Shown here: in pieces, positions 1 to 11,859 of the stretch | How positions within the stretch are numbered: the stretch's first letter is position 1 | Layout of the letters: each line of letters opens with the position of its first letter | DNA from: Nageia nagi | Taxonomy: Eukaryota > Pinophyta | DNA: 64,000 bases | Reading direction: 5' to 3' | NCBI GenBank assembly: GCA_050084985.1 | Contig: JBITNC010000001.1 | Coordinates: 190,960,001 to 191,024,000, forward strand | The notes under the pieces: generated by a model | Seen by the model: the letters and a program-made list of their open reading frames with translations, nothing else | What the model was told of the DNA's origin: nothing | Databases searched by the model: none | Position numbers and translations under genes: made by a program

Positions 1-980
1 TGACCCAACACAATACCATTTCAAGCAAAAAGGGATGAAAGTAATATATAAACCTTCAATCCTACACAATGAGTACTTTTGGTAAGTTTTCAATGATGAT
101 CAACACATCAACAAGTCTTTGATCAAATAACTCCTATATTGGAATTCCTAGGCCATTGAAGAATCATTTAGAGAACAAGATATAATACAATTGCAAACTA
201 ATGCACTAACCAAACGAGTTCTCTCTTTTGAAAAGATCTTCTACCAAGAAGGTAATACAAGGTGGAGATGACTTATCATTGAAGAAAAGAACTTTTTGGA
301 CATGGAAATAGCCCCAAGTAAGGTTATGAAAATTGGTAAACAAAATAATCCAAAGTAAGTCAAGAAGATCATAGAGCTATGTTAAGATTTTTTTGAGATC
401 ATAGCCAACTCTCATGATGATCTAAAAGTCTAAAATAAGTAATTAATTGAGCACACCATTGAGCTATATATGATGCTAAGCCAATATGAGAAAAACAAAT
501 ACCAATGAATCTTATGATAAAAAAAAAACTATGAAGCAAGAAGTGTTAAAGCTTTTTATTGCTGACATCATCTACCTAATTAAACATTAAACTTGGTTGA
601 TGAATTGGGTACCAGTAAGGAAGAAAAATGGGGATATAAGGCTCTATGTGAATTTTTAAAACCTAAGTAAACATTCTTCAAAAGATACCTACCCTTTGTC
701 ATCAATAGAGCAGATTCTACACACCATCATAGGAGCCAAGCACTTATCACTAATTGATGGTTTATATGGGTATAATTAGGTTTGGGTGAAGGATGTAAAT
801 CAATGCAAAATGATGTTTACCACCCAATGGGGAACATTTTCTTTTTAAAGTATGATTTTTAATCTATCCAATGCCAGAGATACCTTTCAAAGGGAAATGG
901 ATCATGCTTTTAGAGAAATAGTAAATAAGACCATCTTGATCAATCTAGATGATATCACCATATTCTATAAAAAGGTAAAA
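1..980 (+). pseudogene. Ty3/gypsy pol fragment, reverse transcriptase (copy A)
   Basis: Decayed reverse transcriptase of a Ty3/gypsy LTR retrotransposon. Read on + through frameshifts and stops, 600-970 gives the RT blocks VPVRKKNGDIRLYVNF, YPLSSIEQILHTIIGAKHLS, a TTQWGTFSF block, FQREMDHAF and the catalytic box as NLDD in place of the usual YLDD. The 600 bases before this match, base by base in long runs, the linker that precedes RT in copy B (about 11380-11880), so A and B are members of one family in the same orientation. The fragment starts before the window and stops abruptly at about 980 where an unrelated LTR begins; RNase H and integrase are missing. It cannot make a protein. Family assignment is secure; subfamily is inferred. 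Confidence 0.85.
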
Positions 981-984
981 TTCC

Positions 985-1171
985 ATTCATTCATTATTTT
1001 CTACTCTTGAGGATTGCACATATACTGGCTATAGGCCTCACTTTGTATCAAGTTCATATGTTTCATGTATATTGCTTGTAATCTAATATAGAGTTGTTAT
1101 TCATTGTATTTGTCAACCAAAATTTATTTATTTATGTATTTATTTATTATTTACATATTTTTGGGTATACA
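985..1171 (+). repeat. Truncated 5' LTR of E1
   Basis: Matches the last ~165 bases of the LTR at 8286-9004, with small indels in the T/A-rich tail. It ends GGGTATACA where the 3' copy ends GGGTCTACA. The U3 part, including the TATA box, is absent; the junction at about 980 abuts gypsy RT sequence of copy A. Confidence 0.75.
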
Positions 1172-1336
1172 TTTTTGTGAACCTGAGATTCTTACACACC
1201 TAGGTCCTGACCTAGGGCATCCTTTTGAAAATTCATGAATCCATTCTTGTTATTGTTCATCCTCTTGCTTGAAGCTCTTTGGATAATAACTAAAGAAAAT
1301 TATAAAACTAGGGTCCGTTCTACCTATATTGAAAAA

Positions 1337-3540
1337 ATGGATCTAAATGTAGGAAACCCTAAAGTATCTAAAGGGAGGGTTCATTTTAATAATGTCTAAA
1401 TAAGTATTAGGAACAATCCTAATCTACCTCTACAAGAACCTCATCCTAATGATCCTAGTGACTCTGAGTCTACAAGCTCTAGCAAGAAAATGGATATTAT
1501 TGGTAAAACATCAAATAGATTTGGTCCTAATATTAATCACTTTGAATTTGAAAATGTAGACTTGAATATTCATTCTAATGAAAGTAATGATGAGCTTTAT
1601 GAGTTAGATTGAATTCCTATTCATATTAAATTTATACAAGAAGTTGGAATATTTACTTACTCATAATGCTAAAATTGTTATTAATATTCTAACACATTAT
1701 GAGCTCTTAGAAGAAAACTATGTGATCTTGGAATTGTTAGATAGTTTGTTTTCATATGAATATACAGGTTTTGTGCAATGGAAAGTTCATACCATTGATT
1801 TGGATGTTACTAGCAACGTGGATTCTTGTCAACATGATGCTAAAGGTGTACCTAAGGCTGAGACAAATGTTCCTTCTAAAATCCCTACACAAACTACATG
1901 TGATGAAGCTGTAGATGGTAGTGGAATGGAATATGTTGATGAAGATTATGAATACCTCATCCTCAAACTTGATGACTTCAAAAGAGGTAAGTCTATTATA
2001 GGTAAGGATATCATGCAAGATGAAAATCCTAATGATACACTAAAAAAATAACTTGCTAAGATTGTTAATGATGCTTATACGCTACAACCTAATTGGACAT
2101 TAGAAGAAAATAATATCAAAATTGTAATTCCCATTGAATTACAAGATACTACTAATTGGTCTTTTGAACCTCTTAAAAAATAAATGGATGTCTTAGTTCA
2201 AATGCTTGATAAACTTGAACATGAAAGAGTGAGTAGAATTGGTCCATTTGCTATCTTTAAAGATAATGAATATAGAAAGGCATGAATTCCACCTCAAACC
2301 CCTCCACTTACTCTAAAAGAGGAATCAATCAAGGAAATAAACAAATGGAATTAGAATTAATTACTAATGGTGATGATTTATTATTTTGTTTAAAAAGGTC
2401 ATTAACAGATAGAATTCTTGCTAAAGTTCTTACTGGGAAAAAGAGTATTAAGTTTACAAAATTTAATGGTTTGCAAGATCCTAAGATGCATGTTAAGAAA
2501 TTTCATGAAGAACATATGCAATATATGCATGATAAAGATATGCTTACTAAATTATTCTCTGATAGTCTAATGGATGAAGCATTAAAATGGTATTTCTAGC
2601 TTCCCAAAAAGAACATTGATAGGTATGAGGACTTAATTCATCAATTTTTGTAAAATTTCAAGTACAATATTTCTGAAAAAGTTTACTTCAAGGATTTGTG
2701 TAAGATTAAGCAATTACCTAACCAATATATTCATAATTTTGTTAAGATATGGACAAATATTGGTAATAAAATTACCATGTATCAGTAAGATTTGAAAGAT
2801 ACATTTGCAAATGCTTTGTTACTTGCATATAAGCTATTAGTAATTTCTAATCATGATATGACATTAGGGGATATGATTGATGTTGTGTTTATAAAAGAGC
2901 CATTTTTTAAAATATTATATGATATGCATAATAATAGTTCCTCTACATATCAAAAGATAGTGCAAAAACCTAAAATTAATAAACCTAAAGTAAACAATGT
3001 TATTCATAAGAAGAAAACTAATCCTAAACTAAGGAGAAAGTTTACACCACTAACTGATAATATTGATAATATTCTAAATGTATTATAAAAAGAAGATCTT
3101 ATTGAATTTCCTCTTATTGTTGAGCCTAAGTTTCCTAATGGTGTCCTTAAAAATTTTAGATATGAGGAATTTTGTAATTATCATAGGGTTCTTGGACATC
3201 TAACATGCAATTGCAAGACTCTAAAGCATCTCATATAGGATTTCATTGACAAAAAGGCTATTAAGATGGATGATGAAGCTAGTACAAAACTTGGACCTAT
3301 ACATCCTAATAATGGGCATTTAGGGATGTTTACTAATCCCCTAGCTCCTTCACAACCAAGAGGTTGCATTGGCATAGTAAGTAATTCCAATGATTTGCAT
3401 TATTATTTCACTCATAAATGTGTATGTAGGCACTATAGCCAAAATAAGACTAGAAATAAAGCAAAAAACAACATCGTACATAGCATGCACCACTATTTCT
3501 ATGATGCCCACAATGTACAAAATATGAAACCATAGGTTCC
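1337..3540 (+). pseudogene. gag pseudogene of E1
   Basis: Broken retrotransposon gag, the nucleocapsid precursor that packages element RNA. I chose the ATG at 1337 (MDLNVGNPKVSKGRVHF). An acidic N-terminal part (to ~2050) is followed by a retrotransposon-gag domain at about 2440-2900, with FNGLQDPKMHVKKF, LMDEALKWYF and, after a stop, ...IDRYEDLIHQFL and ...YIHNFVKIW. A metal-binding CxxHx(4)Hx(3)C type motif (CNYHRVLGHLTCNC) lies at about 3169-3215, followed by the usual LKHLIQDFIDKKAI. At least five in-frame stops and several frame changes break it (for example after 2051 and 2599). No protease follows. The gag is not closely similar to that of element C. Confidence 0.75.
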
Positions 3541-4209
3541 TCTCTTTGTGCCTGTAACTGCTAAATGTATATGGGTTACAAAAATACTCCAACAACACAA
3601 AGTTATTGGTTAAAGTTTCATACTTGTACCTGTAGTGTATAATAGCTAGGTTATGCATTTGTTTGGCCATTGTAAATTATTACTTCTTTGTTGCATGAGT
3701 TAATTGCTCTTTCTATATCATAATGATACTTTCTTGCACTGTTCCTTCATTTCATTAAATTTTTCATGATTGATCACTATGCTAGTGATGTCGAAGGCCT
3801 ATTCCACAGTGCTAATGATGTACTTTTACTGAGATAGAATTTAAAATGATAGTATTTTCTTCATGTTCATTGTGTTTTAGGTGCATTGGATTAGTACTTG
3901 GTTGCTCTAAATGGTGTCTAATAGAAAAAATGGACAACAACTATGATTGGACCTTTTTTCAGCTTCACACCCGATTATGAATTAATTTGGTTTTATTGAA
4001 AATTATCTAAGGTTTGCTTTCTACCTTTTGAAATGATTGAATTTTATTCTTTGTGATGTGTTCACATGCTTATTGGTTTAAAATTTATTAAGTACATATT
4101 ATCTTTTTAGTACATTTTTTGTTAATAACTTATTAAACTAAATCAAAACTTGCAAATATAAAATACATAAGCAAATGGCAAACACAAAAAATTTTAAGAT
4201 AAAAAAATG

Positions 4210-4211
<2 letters not shown>

Positions 4212-4241
<30 letters not shown>
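4212..4241. repeat. (TA)n microsatellite
   Basis: About 15 TA dinucleotides just beyond the 3' end of the antisense plant-mobile-domain gene. Confidence 0.95.
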
Positions 4242-4244
<3 letters not shown>

Positions 4245-4263
4245 AAAATATGAATACAAAATA

Positions 4264-6395
4264 GGGGAGGTCCTATGACCATAACCCTCATTGAGGAGGA
4301 GCACTACCACCACTACTGACATTATCTCCCATCCTAGCCCTAACCCTATGGATGCTACCACTAGCCATCATCCCTAATGTGTCTTGTGAGATCCCACTTG
4401 CTATCACTTTATGGATCTCAAGAAGGGTATTTGTTCTCGCATACTTAACCTTAAGAGTGGTGATCTCTTTCTCCTTGGCCTCCATCCTATCCATCTTCCC
4501 CTAAATGAAGGACCATTTCTAGTCTAGGGGTGGCATCATCAATTTCTCATGTAACCTCTTCATGAATTTCTCAATTTGTAATATGTGAATCCCTCTTGGC
4601 TAGGATGGGCTGCAATGTGGTCACCTTGGCCTCCATGGCCCTCAACCTAGTCACCTCTACTTCTAGTGAAGCAATTTATCTATCTACCTCTCCTACAATG
4701 AAGCAAGATTCATGGTTAGTTGAGCATTCTTACATGAATAAAAACTAAAAATCTTAAAATTTACATGCTCTCTTACCTAGTATCACTAGGGGTGTAGCTA
4801 CAGCCAAAATGGATAACCTTAGTGCTAGTAGAGCCTCTCCCTCTTGCATTGGGATGTCATGGATAGGATTGTTCACCTAGTAGGGATCATCCTCTAATGA
4901 GCCCTCATTGTAAGCCTCATCTCCCTCCTCATTATCATCCTTATCCATCCCAATATCTCTAGGATGGAATTCGATCCACCATGCTATGTAACCAAGGGCA
5001 ACCCTAGGCTCCATGGAGATATTGGTAACCTCATACAATGTCCTTGGCTCCTCCCATGTGATCCTCCACACTAGTATAACCTGCATCCTCATAGCATGTC
5101 CCTCTCAAACATATAACATAAATAGCATTTGGGTACTAGTGGGATCCCCTATTAGATACCAAATTGCCTTAGTACATATTGGGGGTGGTATGGCTCCACC
5201 ATCTTCCTTCACATCTAAATGAAACACTCCAAATGCACTCATACTAGCTAATGTACATCTGCATCCCACACAAATTCCTAGTAGAAAATCCATAAAAGGT
5301 CCATGGCCTATAATGTGTCCACCTACCATCTCCTCACCTCTAGCGAGTGGGGGTACCTACATCCTCCATTCTTGGAGGTCCAACACACCAAAGATATGTC
5401 TCTTGGGTCTTCTCTAACCTATTGTAGTCCCATAGGCCTCACCACTCCTATGTGCTCATATGCCCATATCTATAGTAGTCTTGCATGGGCAATCATCATG
5501 TTGAAATTATCAACACTAATGAAGTTGTATAGGTCACTATAAAATTGAGCAAGAAATAGGGGTCCCTAAGTAAATTATGCTCCCCTCTCACATATTTGTC
5601 TCACCATCCAAACCAACTTGAGTGGGAAGGCTGAGCTACTCTTATCTAGACATAAGTAAGTAGCTATGATTGTGACTATATATAGTAAAAAATACTACCC
5701 TATTGGGGCAAACCAAAAAACCTCTTCCATCCTAGTTGATCAGTGCTCCAAATCTTGATCTACCTCCCTAGTTAGCCATAAAGCCTCTTACTCTTAGAAA
5801 TTATTATTTGGAAACTCCATCTGGTGTATGAGGATTCCCCTAATAGGAATCCCCTATATCTAGTAGACATCCAAGAGTGTGATGATCATTTCACTTAAGG
5901 GTAGGTGAAATGAATAGCAATTTAGATCCCATCTCTCTATTAATGCTATCAATAGTGGTAAGTCTTGCTGCACATGCCTAGTGATGGCTAGATCTTCTAA
6001 CCTGCATCTTAATAGAATATCATCAATGTGATTGGTCCTTGGCCAACCCCTCACCTTCATTAAGGTGGCTATGGCCATGGATCCTCCCTAGATAAGAACC
6101 TTATGTTCCTGGAAGGAATAAAGATAAATTAATTAATATTATACTTTACCAAAACTAAATATTAAATTATCAAACTTAAAACAAATTAAGAAATGTAAAT
6201 TATCAAAGAAAATATAGAAAAATAGCAACTTATTGCATGCTCATATGGAAGGGAGTGAAGATACTCTGCTATGTGGCTACTTCGACCAATAATGGGGCAT
6301 CCAAACAGCCTCCATGCCTCATATTCCATCCAAAAAGTTAAATCCAAGTGTAAAACGAGTGAATGTTGTGGTAGGTAAGTGAAAATGATGTCCAT
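4264..6395 (-). pseudogene. Plant mobile domain (PMD, MAIN-like) pseudogene, antisense inside E1
   Basis: Decayed gene for a plant-mobile-domain protein, the family of Arabidopsis MAIN/MAIL1 and of proteins carried by some Ty3/gypsy and MULE transposons. Read on -, 6078-5860 gives LPLLIALIERWDLNCYSFHL followed by PLSEMIITLLDVY, which is the PMD hallmark. Further on come WMVRQICERGA, FYSDLYNFISVDNFNMMIAH and ARLLxIWAYEHIGVVRPMG, the conserved tail of the domain. A charged, acidic stretch (about 5090-4880) and a probable coiled coil (EVEVTRLRAMEAKVTTLQ at about 4670-4610) end the protein near 4290. A clean GTAAGA...TTGTAG intron lies at 4693-4776 and keeps the flanking frame; a second intron is likely near 6113-6230. 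Stops at many positions. The gene runs opposite to gag. Confidence 0.8.
4693..4776 (-). other. Putative intron in the antisense PMD gene
   Basis: On - the sequence reads ...GATACTAG|GTAAGAGAGC ... CTTCATTGTAG|GAGAGG..., 84 bases, AT-rich. Removing it joins ...ATPLVIL and GEVDR...EVTRLRAMEA in one frame. Both splice sites fit the plant consensus. Confidence 0.6.
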
Positions 6396-6399
6396 TGAG

Positions 6400-8270
6400 A
6401 TAAATCAAGATTAGAACTAATTACATGTGGCTAGAAGGTAAGTCAACACATTGGCATGGCTTCACCAGGGAATAGGGAGTTAGAGCACCAAGTTAAGAGG
6501 AGTAAAAGGTTTAAATGATAACTTTTTAAATCAAATTTTCCTTTTATATTTTCTAAAATAAATTGAAACCCAAGGGCTTCAACCTTTTCTCCTATAGATT
6601 CCCTAAATTATTATTTTGTGTGTTCAATGTGCATCAAATTATTTTAAATGTCTATCATTTATTTTTCAAAAAGTCCTAATGTTATTTTTAATGATGCTAG
6701 TGGCATCCAATTCTTTAAATTATGTATAGATTCAAGGGCTAGTGGCCTATAATGGTTCATGCATGCATTTTCATCTCTTATTGATTGTGTATGAGTGAAA
6801 TTTTGATATTTGTGTTATTTGAAATTATTTATAGAAAATGAATGGCACCAACAGTGTGGAATTGCCTAAATTAGCAAAAATTCTAAATGTGTTATCTCAA
6901 TTTTTATTTTCATATGTATTATTGAATGATAAATGTACTTGTAAGGTTGCTATACATGGTTAATTTTTTTTTGGTAAAATGTCATTATATTTAGATTGTA
7001 TTTTGAATTTTAATCTTCGAATTTGCCTATTTCTTGTATTTCATTATCAATTAAATATACTTATTTTGCAATCAATTGAAGATACTCTTGATTTTGAAAA
7101 AAGGTGTACTATTTTCTATGTCACCAATGATGTATGTTTTGCAAAATTGTGTGGCCTTTTAAATAATTGCAATATTGTCATATTGTTTCTACTTCATATA
7201 GTAATGGTTATTAGAATATTACATAGCCTACAAATGTAAATTGAAAATATGGATAAATGCTACTATCAAATGATTTCTTTGAAAATTCTACAATATATTG
7301 GATTGTTGTTTTCTTTATGAATGAATGCAATATGATACAGATAGTTTCCAATTGAATATCCTTCAAATTTCTACACTTGAAATTAAACATCTCATGCCAC
7401 CAATGACATGCAACTACTATAAATCTCTTGCAATTGGGGTAGGTTTTAATTTTATTGCATATTAGCTCATGTATATGATTTCTGCATACATATGAGTTGC
7501 TTTGAGGTTAAGGATTAATATTATTGAAAAAAATGATCATTAAATTTTAGGCATCCCATAGCACTCATAGCATGGACTTACATTGAAAATACATGCAAAT
7601 TGAAATGTTGCAATGAATGGTCAAGGAATAATTGAATATATGGTGCATCGAATAGAATTGAATATACTACTCTACTGATATACTAAAATTATTTCATAGC
7701 CATGATATTCCCATGAGTAAATATGGTATTATTACAAGATATCACCATTGTGAGTCATTGAATGGATATTTATAGACTATGCATTATCTATCATAGTAGT
7801 CTATAAATCCTAAATATTATAATCCTAAGGCATTACAAAGAACCCATGTGCTTGCTCTTCATAGACTATGAGTTATCTACCATAATAGTCTATGTATCAT
7901 TATTTAGATCACTATGAGTTGCATCGACCATAGTGATACATTATATATTATATTTATTTCATCCTTGCTCTTTACATTGCTTATTCTTTCATGGATGTGA
8001 TCTATGCAGGTATATGTTGCTTCATTTTATAAGTGTTACCTGAGTGAGTAGGATTGGTATAAACCACTCACCTCGTAGAGGGAATCTTAGTTTTGGCTTG
8101 ATTACCCAAAATAGTAAGAGTTAGGGCCAACCAAGGCCAAAAGGGGGCAAACAACATACAATATTTGACATATCAATAAAAATAGAGAAGTCTACTTTAC
8201 TATTGAAAATCTTTTTCTCTTCTCTAAACTTATTTGGATTATGCAATTTCAATGCTTCTCATTACATATT
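6400..8270. other. E1 internal region without recognisable coding sequence
   Basis: AT-rich sequence between the antisense PMD gene and the 3' LTR of E1. It could include the promoter and 5' untranslated part of the PMD gene and the 3' untranslated part of the element. One short reading frame on + at 6979-7239 has no recognisable domain. Two related palindromes occur at 7771-7893. Confidence 0.5.
7771..7893. repeat. Pair of related imperfect palindromes
   Basis: 7771-7805 and 7860-7893 are copies of one another, and each is an inverted repeat: a TATAGACTATG-like arm, a loop of about 12 bases, and a CATAGTAGTCTATA-like arm. Both could form hairpins. The function is unknown. Confidence 0.6.
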
Positions 8271-8271
8271 C

Positions 8272-8285
8272 AAAGAGGGTAAAAA
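8272..8285 (+). promoter_or_regulatory. Polypurine tract of E1
   Basis: AAAGAGGGTAAAAA directly before the first base of the 3' LTR, the expected position and composition of the plus-strand DNA primer site of an LTR element. Confidence 0.6.
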
Positions 8286-9004
8286 TGTAGATGCCTAAAA
8301 ATGATTTATAATTTATTTAATAAATCATATTTAGTGCATTAAATGATTAAAAGGTAATAATGTATAAATCAAGATAAATGATATTATATTGCAATAACAT
8401 GTGCTAGGGCCAATGTAATATCATTTACCATGGTTTATACTTTAAGTTATCATGAATATTGAAATGATTATTGTTATTTCTATGTGTTAACTTTCACTTC
8501 TTTCTATTTCCTTATAGGTTATAAATATGAGAAGTGAAGGTTGACATCCCTATCGGATCTCTCTAATAGGTGGTTGTCCCAAACATAAAACTTATGATGT
8601 CTCTTGATGCCACCTATTTTGAGAATTTGCTAAATATCTAAGCTCTATTATCTCTTTCTTGTGCACAACATGAAACCATCAATCCTATGCCATCAGTGGT
8701 GTATCTCTTCTATGGCACTAGCGATGTGTGCCTTCTATATTGGGAGGTCTAGACTTTGGGGAATGACTCATGATATCACTTTAGAGAATATTTTTTGCAA
8801 TATTATCTAAAATATGATCATGATCCTCTGAATATTCATTGTTATCTACTCTTGAGGATTGCACATATACTTGCTGTAGGCCTCACTTTGTATTAGGTTC
8901 ATATGTTTCATGTATATTTATTGTAATCTAATATAGAGCTATTGTTCATTCTATTAATAAAACAAAATCTATTTATTTATTATTTACATATTTTTGGGTC
9001 TACA
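8286..9004 (+). repeat. Complete 3' LTR of E1 (719 bp)
   Basis: Begins TGTAGATGCC and ends GGGTCTACA, so the ends form the perfect inverted repeat TGTAGA/TCTACA. A TATA box (GTTATAAATATGAG) sits at about 8519-8532, in a suitable place for the U3 promoter. Its last ~165 bases recur at 985-1171. Confidence 0.85.
8519..8528 (+). promoter_or_regulatory. Putative TATA box in the E1 LTR
   Basis: TTATAAATAT about 235 bases into the 719-base LTR, the likely core promoter for element transcription. Confidence 0.45.
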
Positions 9005-9599
9005 GAATTCATGAGCAAGAATTGATCACTGATTTCAATATCCATTTTAAAAAAATTATGGTGTAGAATCCTAGCTTAGGTAAAGCCCCTAATTTCTATT
9101 ACATACATGTACTTCTTGCAATCTTTTTCATCATATCTAGCCTTGAAGATTAAAAATATTTAAAGAAATAACTCTATTGATGATTTACCAAGAAGAAATA
9201 ACAATTGAATCATCACTCATAAATGTGGGAAAAATCCCAAGTAGGGTAACTTCACCTTTTACTCCATATGTTATATTTCCTAATGATAATAAAGTGTTAT
9301 TAGCTTCATCCATTCCTCTTCTCGCATACATACCCTAGGAACCTATTTTCCATTTTTGGTAGCTTCCCATGTGATAAAAGTACTAGTAACTAGTCAACTA
9401 CCAGCTCCAAACATTTTGTTATATCTTCTATTACCTAATGTACTCCTTGCTCTACCTGCACCTCTCAAAGTTTCACAAACATAGGGGGAAATCTTTATGT
9501 AAAATAAAATCAATAAACTCAAAGCCATGCTCCAAAATATGGATGATCAATTTATTATCATGGGGAAGAATAATTAAATATTTGACTATGGAAAATAAA

Positions 9600-9815
9600 G
9601 GAGATACCAGTATGTGACTAGAGAAAACATTCCCCTACCCATGAAAAAGGAAGAGGATAGAGTTAATCTATCACTACAATCCTTAGCTTCTCAAAATCCA
9701 AAATGGTGTAGGTCTTGCAATGATTATCACATTCATGAACCTTACCAAACTTACCAATATCATGCTCAATTGGCAAAAAATGGATGATTCACCTATCTCA
9801 AAACCTAATTTTATG
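9600..9815 (+). pseudogene. gag C-terminal remnant of copy B
   Basis: A short stretch reads PLPMKKEEDRVNLSLQSLAS then QNPKWCRSCNDYHIHEPYQ, ending near 9800 at a stop. The cysteine-histidine pattern (CxxCx(4)H...) and its place before protease suggest the nucleocapsid end of gag. 9005-9600 is presumably more gag, but I cannot recognise a domain there. 9815-10400 is AT-rich with only broken frames. Confidence 0.5.
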
Positions 9816-10399
9816 AACATATCCCTAATAGATGTTGGTATCTTTATTATGGAAATAATATAATCTTCTAAACTACCATCCAAATAAAATTTGATCACCA
9901 TATATTCATCATTGAACTAGGTTTACTCTAATGAGACCCCCTAAGCATAACTAAAAGAAAAATCAATAGAGCTTTCAAAAGATCTTGTTAAATACAAAAC
10001 ACAAGAGGCCCCCAATAGTTATAAACTAAATCTTCCAAGGAGAATCAACAGTTCATAGATAAAAGAGAGAGAGTTGTTTGGATGTTTCAGATCTCATAAT
10101 TAACATAGGAACTTAGAGAAGAAGTAGCTCAAAAATTCTAGAAGAAATTCCTAGAAAAGGAAGGTAGACCCTCAACCTTGACTTCTTATAATATCATAGA
10201 ATAAATCAAAAGGAATCCTTTTAGAGTATCTCTTTTTGATGCATTACAAATCTAAGGAAAATTGATCTTATAAAATATACTATAATATCATTAAATAAAG
10301 GAGTGGGTTTATGATTTTATCAAATTGCAATTTAGAAGTTACCACTAAGTTACCCAAAATGAGAAAAATTAGACCACCTTCTTTCTATATATAATTACA

Positions 10400-10740
10400 A
10401 ATAGAATTCCATGTAGTACATAACTTCCTAATAGATTCTAAAGTTTCAACCACTTTCATGACCAAAACTATTGTTGATGTAATGGGTCTAGCATGTACAA
10501 GAACTTAAAATGGAGTGTTGCAGTTAGATAAAACCAACATCAAGACAATTGGAGTATTTAAATATATTGGGATAAAATTACAAAAATGCCTAGGCATATC
10601 AATTATCCAACACATAATAGCAGTTGATTTACCACCTTTATTTGGAATTTTCCTATCCCATGAATTCATAGCTAAGATTGGAGGGTATCTATCTATGGAT
10701 TACTCACATATTATAGTCCCATTCAAATAAAGGAAGGATA
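10400..10740 (+). pseudogene. Retrotransposon aspartic protease, copy B
   Basis: Aspartic protease that would cut the Gag-Pol polyprotein. The active-site loop reads LIDSKVSTTFMTK, so the glycine of the DSG/DTG triad is replaced by lysine. It continues TIVDVMGLACTRT, stop, NGVLQLDKTNIKTIGVFKYI and, at 10615-10725, IIAVDLPPLFGIFLSHEF and GGYLSMDYSHIIVPF, the usual C-terminal half of this protease in plant gypsy elements. The last 71 codons before 10730 are open. An RNase H-like domain, not RT, comes next. Confidence 0.8.
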
Positions 10741-10949
10741 AGTCTTCAATGAATCCACATCCCCCTTTCATGTGAAAAAGATGGATTAAGTGAATGTGAG
10801 CTTTAGTGGAGCAAAGGAACTAGATGTACTAATAGAGGAGTTGCATATTGAAGATTAAAAAATTATGAAGTTCTTGAATTCAATAGATGAGGTTGAGCTT
10901 GGTAACTATGTTATCATTGAACTAGAAACTTTAGTACCAACCTTAATCA

Positions 10950-11280
10950 TACATCCTCTTAAAGGTTTTGAAGTATGGTAAATGTACTTTGATTCAGCCA
11001 TGTCTAAGGCTGAATTAGGAGCTAGAATAGTTTTAAAATCACCCTCATATGGAGTAAAGAAATTTGTATTATGATTTACCTAGAGTTGCATTAATAATGT
11101 AACAAAATATGAATCATTATGCTTATGATTGGAATAAGCTATCAATATATATTTGGATTTTTTAATTAGTAATCAATTAGCTAACTGATAAATTATTGAC
11201 CAAATATAATTATTTATGAGCTTATAGAAACAAGGTTTGGGATTCATTTAAAGGCTTTTGCATTATCAATTGTATACCCA
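10950..11280 (+). pseudogene. Additional (archaeal-type) RNase H domain, copy B
   Basis: Remnant of an RNase H fold placed between protease and RT. Read in one frame with stops: FEVWxMYFDSAMSKAELGAR, IVLKSPSYGVKKFVL, then INNVTKYESLCL and AINIYLDFLI. The D (YFDSA), E-containing strand, and NN-x-x-x-YE block match the aRNH family (FDGA...GAGIVL...CTNN-x-x-EYEAL) found in Tat-lineage Ty3/gypsy elements. Element C has a better preserved copy in the same place. Stops occur at about six positions. Confidence 0.65.
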
Positions 11281-11859
11281 TCCCTAAGTCTTAAACTGTG
11301 GAAGTTGATACATTGATTCAAAGACGAAAAAAGTTTGATGCAACTAAATACCTCTTTAGAAACAAAATATTAAAATTAATATACAAGCCATCAATATCAT
11401 ACAATGAATATTTCTATTAAGTGTTCAACAATGACATACACATCAACAAATTCTTGATAAAAGAACTTATTTGGAACTTTGAAGCTATAGAGGAAGCCTA
11501 AAAAGAATAGGATATTATATAATTACAAAATAATGCACTTATAAAAGGTATCATTTCTTTTGAAAAACTCTTTGATCAAGAGGGTTATGAACAAGAAAAA
11601 TGATGATAATTGAAGAAAATACCTTTTGAGATGTAGAAATAGCTCTTGAAAATATTCTAAATATTGGGAAGCAGAATAATATAGAAGAAATAAGATGAAT
11701 TATAGAGTTTTGTAAGGAATGTTTTGGGATAATAATAACAAAATCTTATGATAATCTAAAATTTTATGAAAAAATTTTCATCCAACACACAATAGAACTA
11801 ATTGATGATGCAAGGATAGTTTGGAAAAAAAAGACTAGTTAACCCCTTAATTGAGATAA

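Larger units (their letters stand above)
985..9004 (+). mobile_element. Non-autonomous LTR retrotransposon E1 (gag only, antisense plant-mobile-domain gene)
   Basis: LTR element bounded on the left by about 185 bases of LTR (to 1171) and on the right by a full LTR (8286-9004). The two share the 3' part of the LTR, from the CTACTCTTGAGGATTGCAC block to a TTTTTGGGT(C/A)TACA end. Between them, in order, are a gag pseudogene on + (1337-3540), a (TA)n microsatellite, a plant-mobile-domain gene on - (4264-6395), and about 1.9 kb without recognisable coding sequence. No protease, RT or integrase is visible, so the element is non-autonomous or has lost pol. The 5' LTR lacks roughly its first 530 bases, so no target duplication can be tested. 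Confidence 0.75.

Noticed and set aside
3350-3670. 106-codon minus-strand frame across the end of E1 gag
   Set aside because: Antisense shadow of the gag zinc-binding region; no domain.
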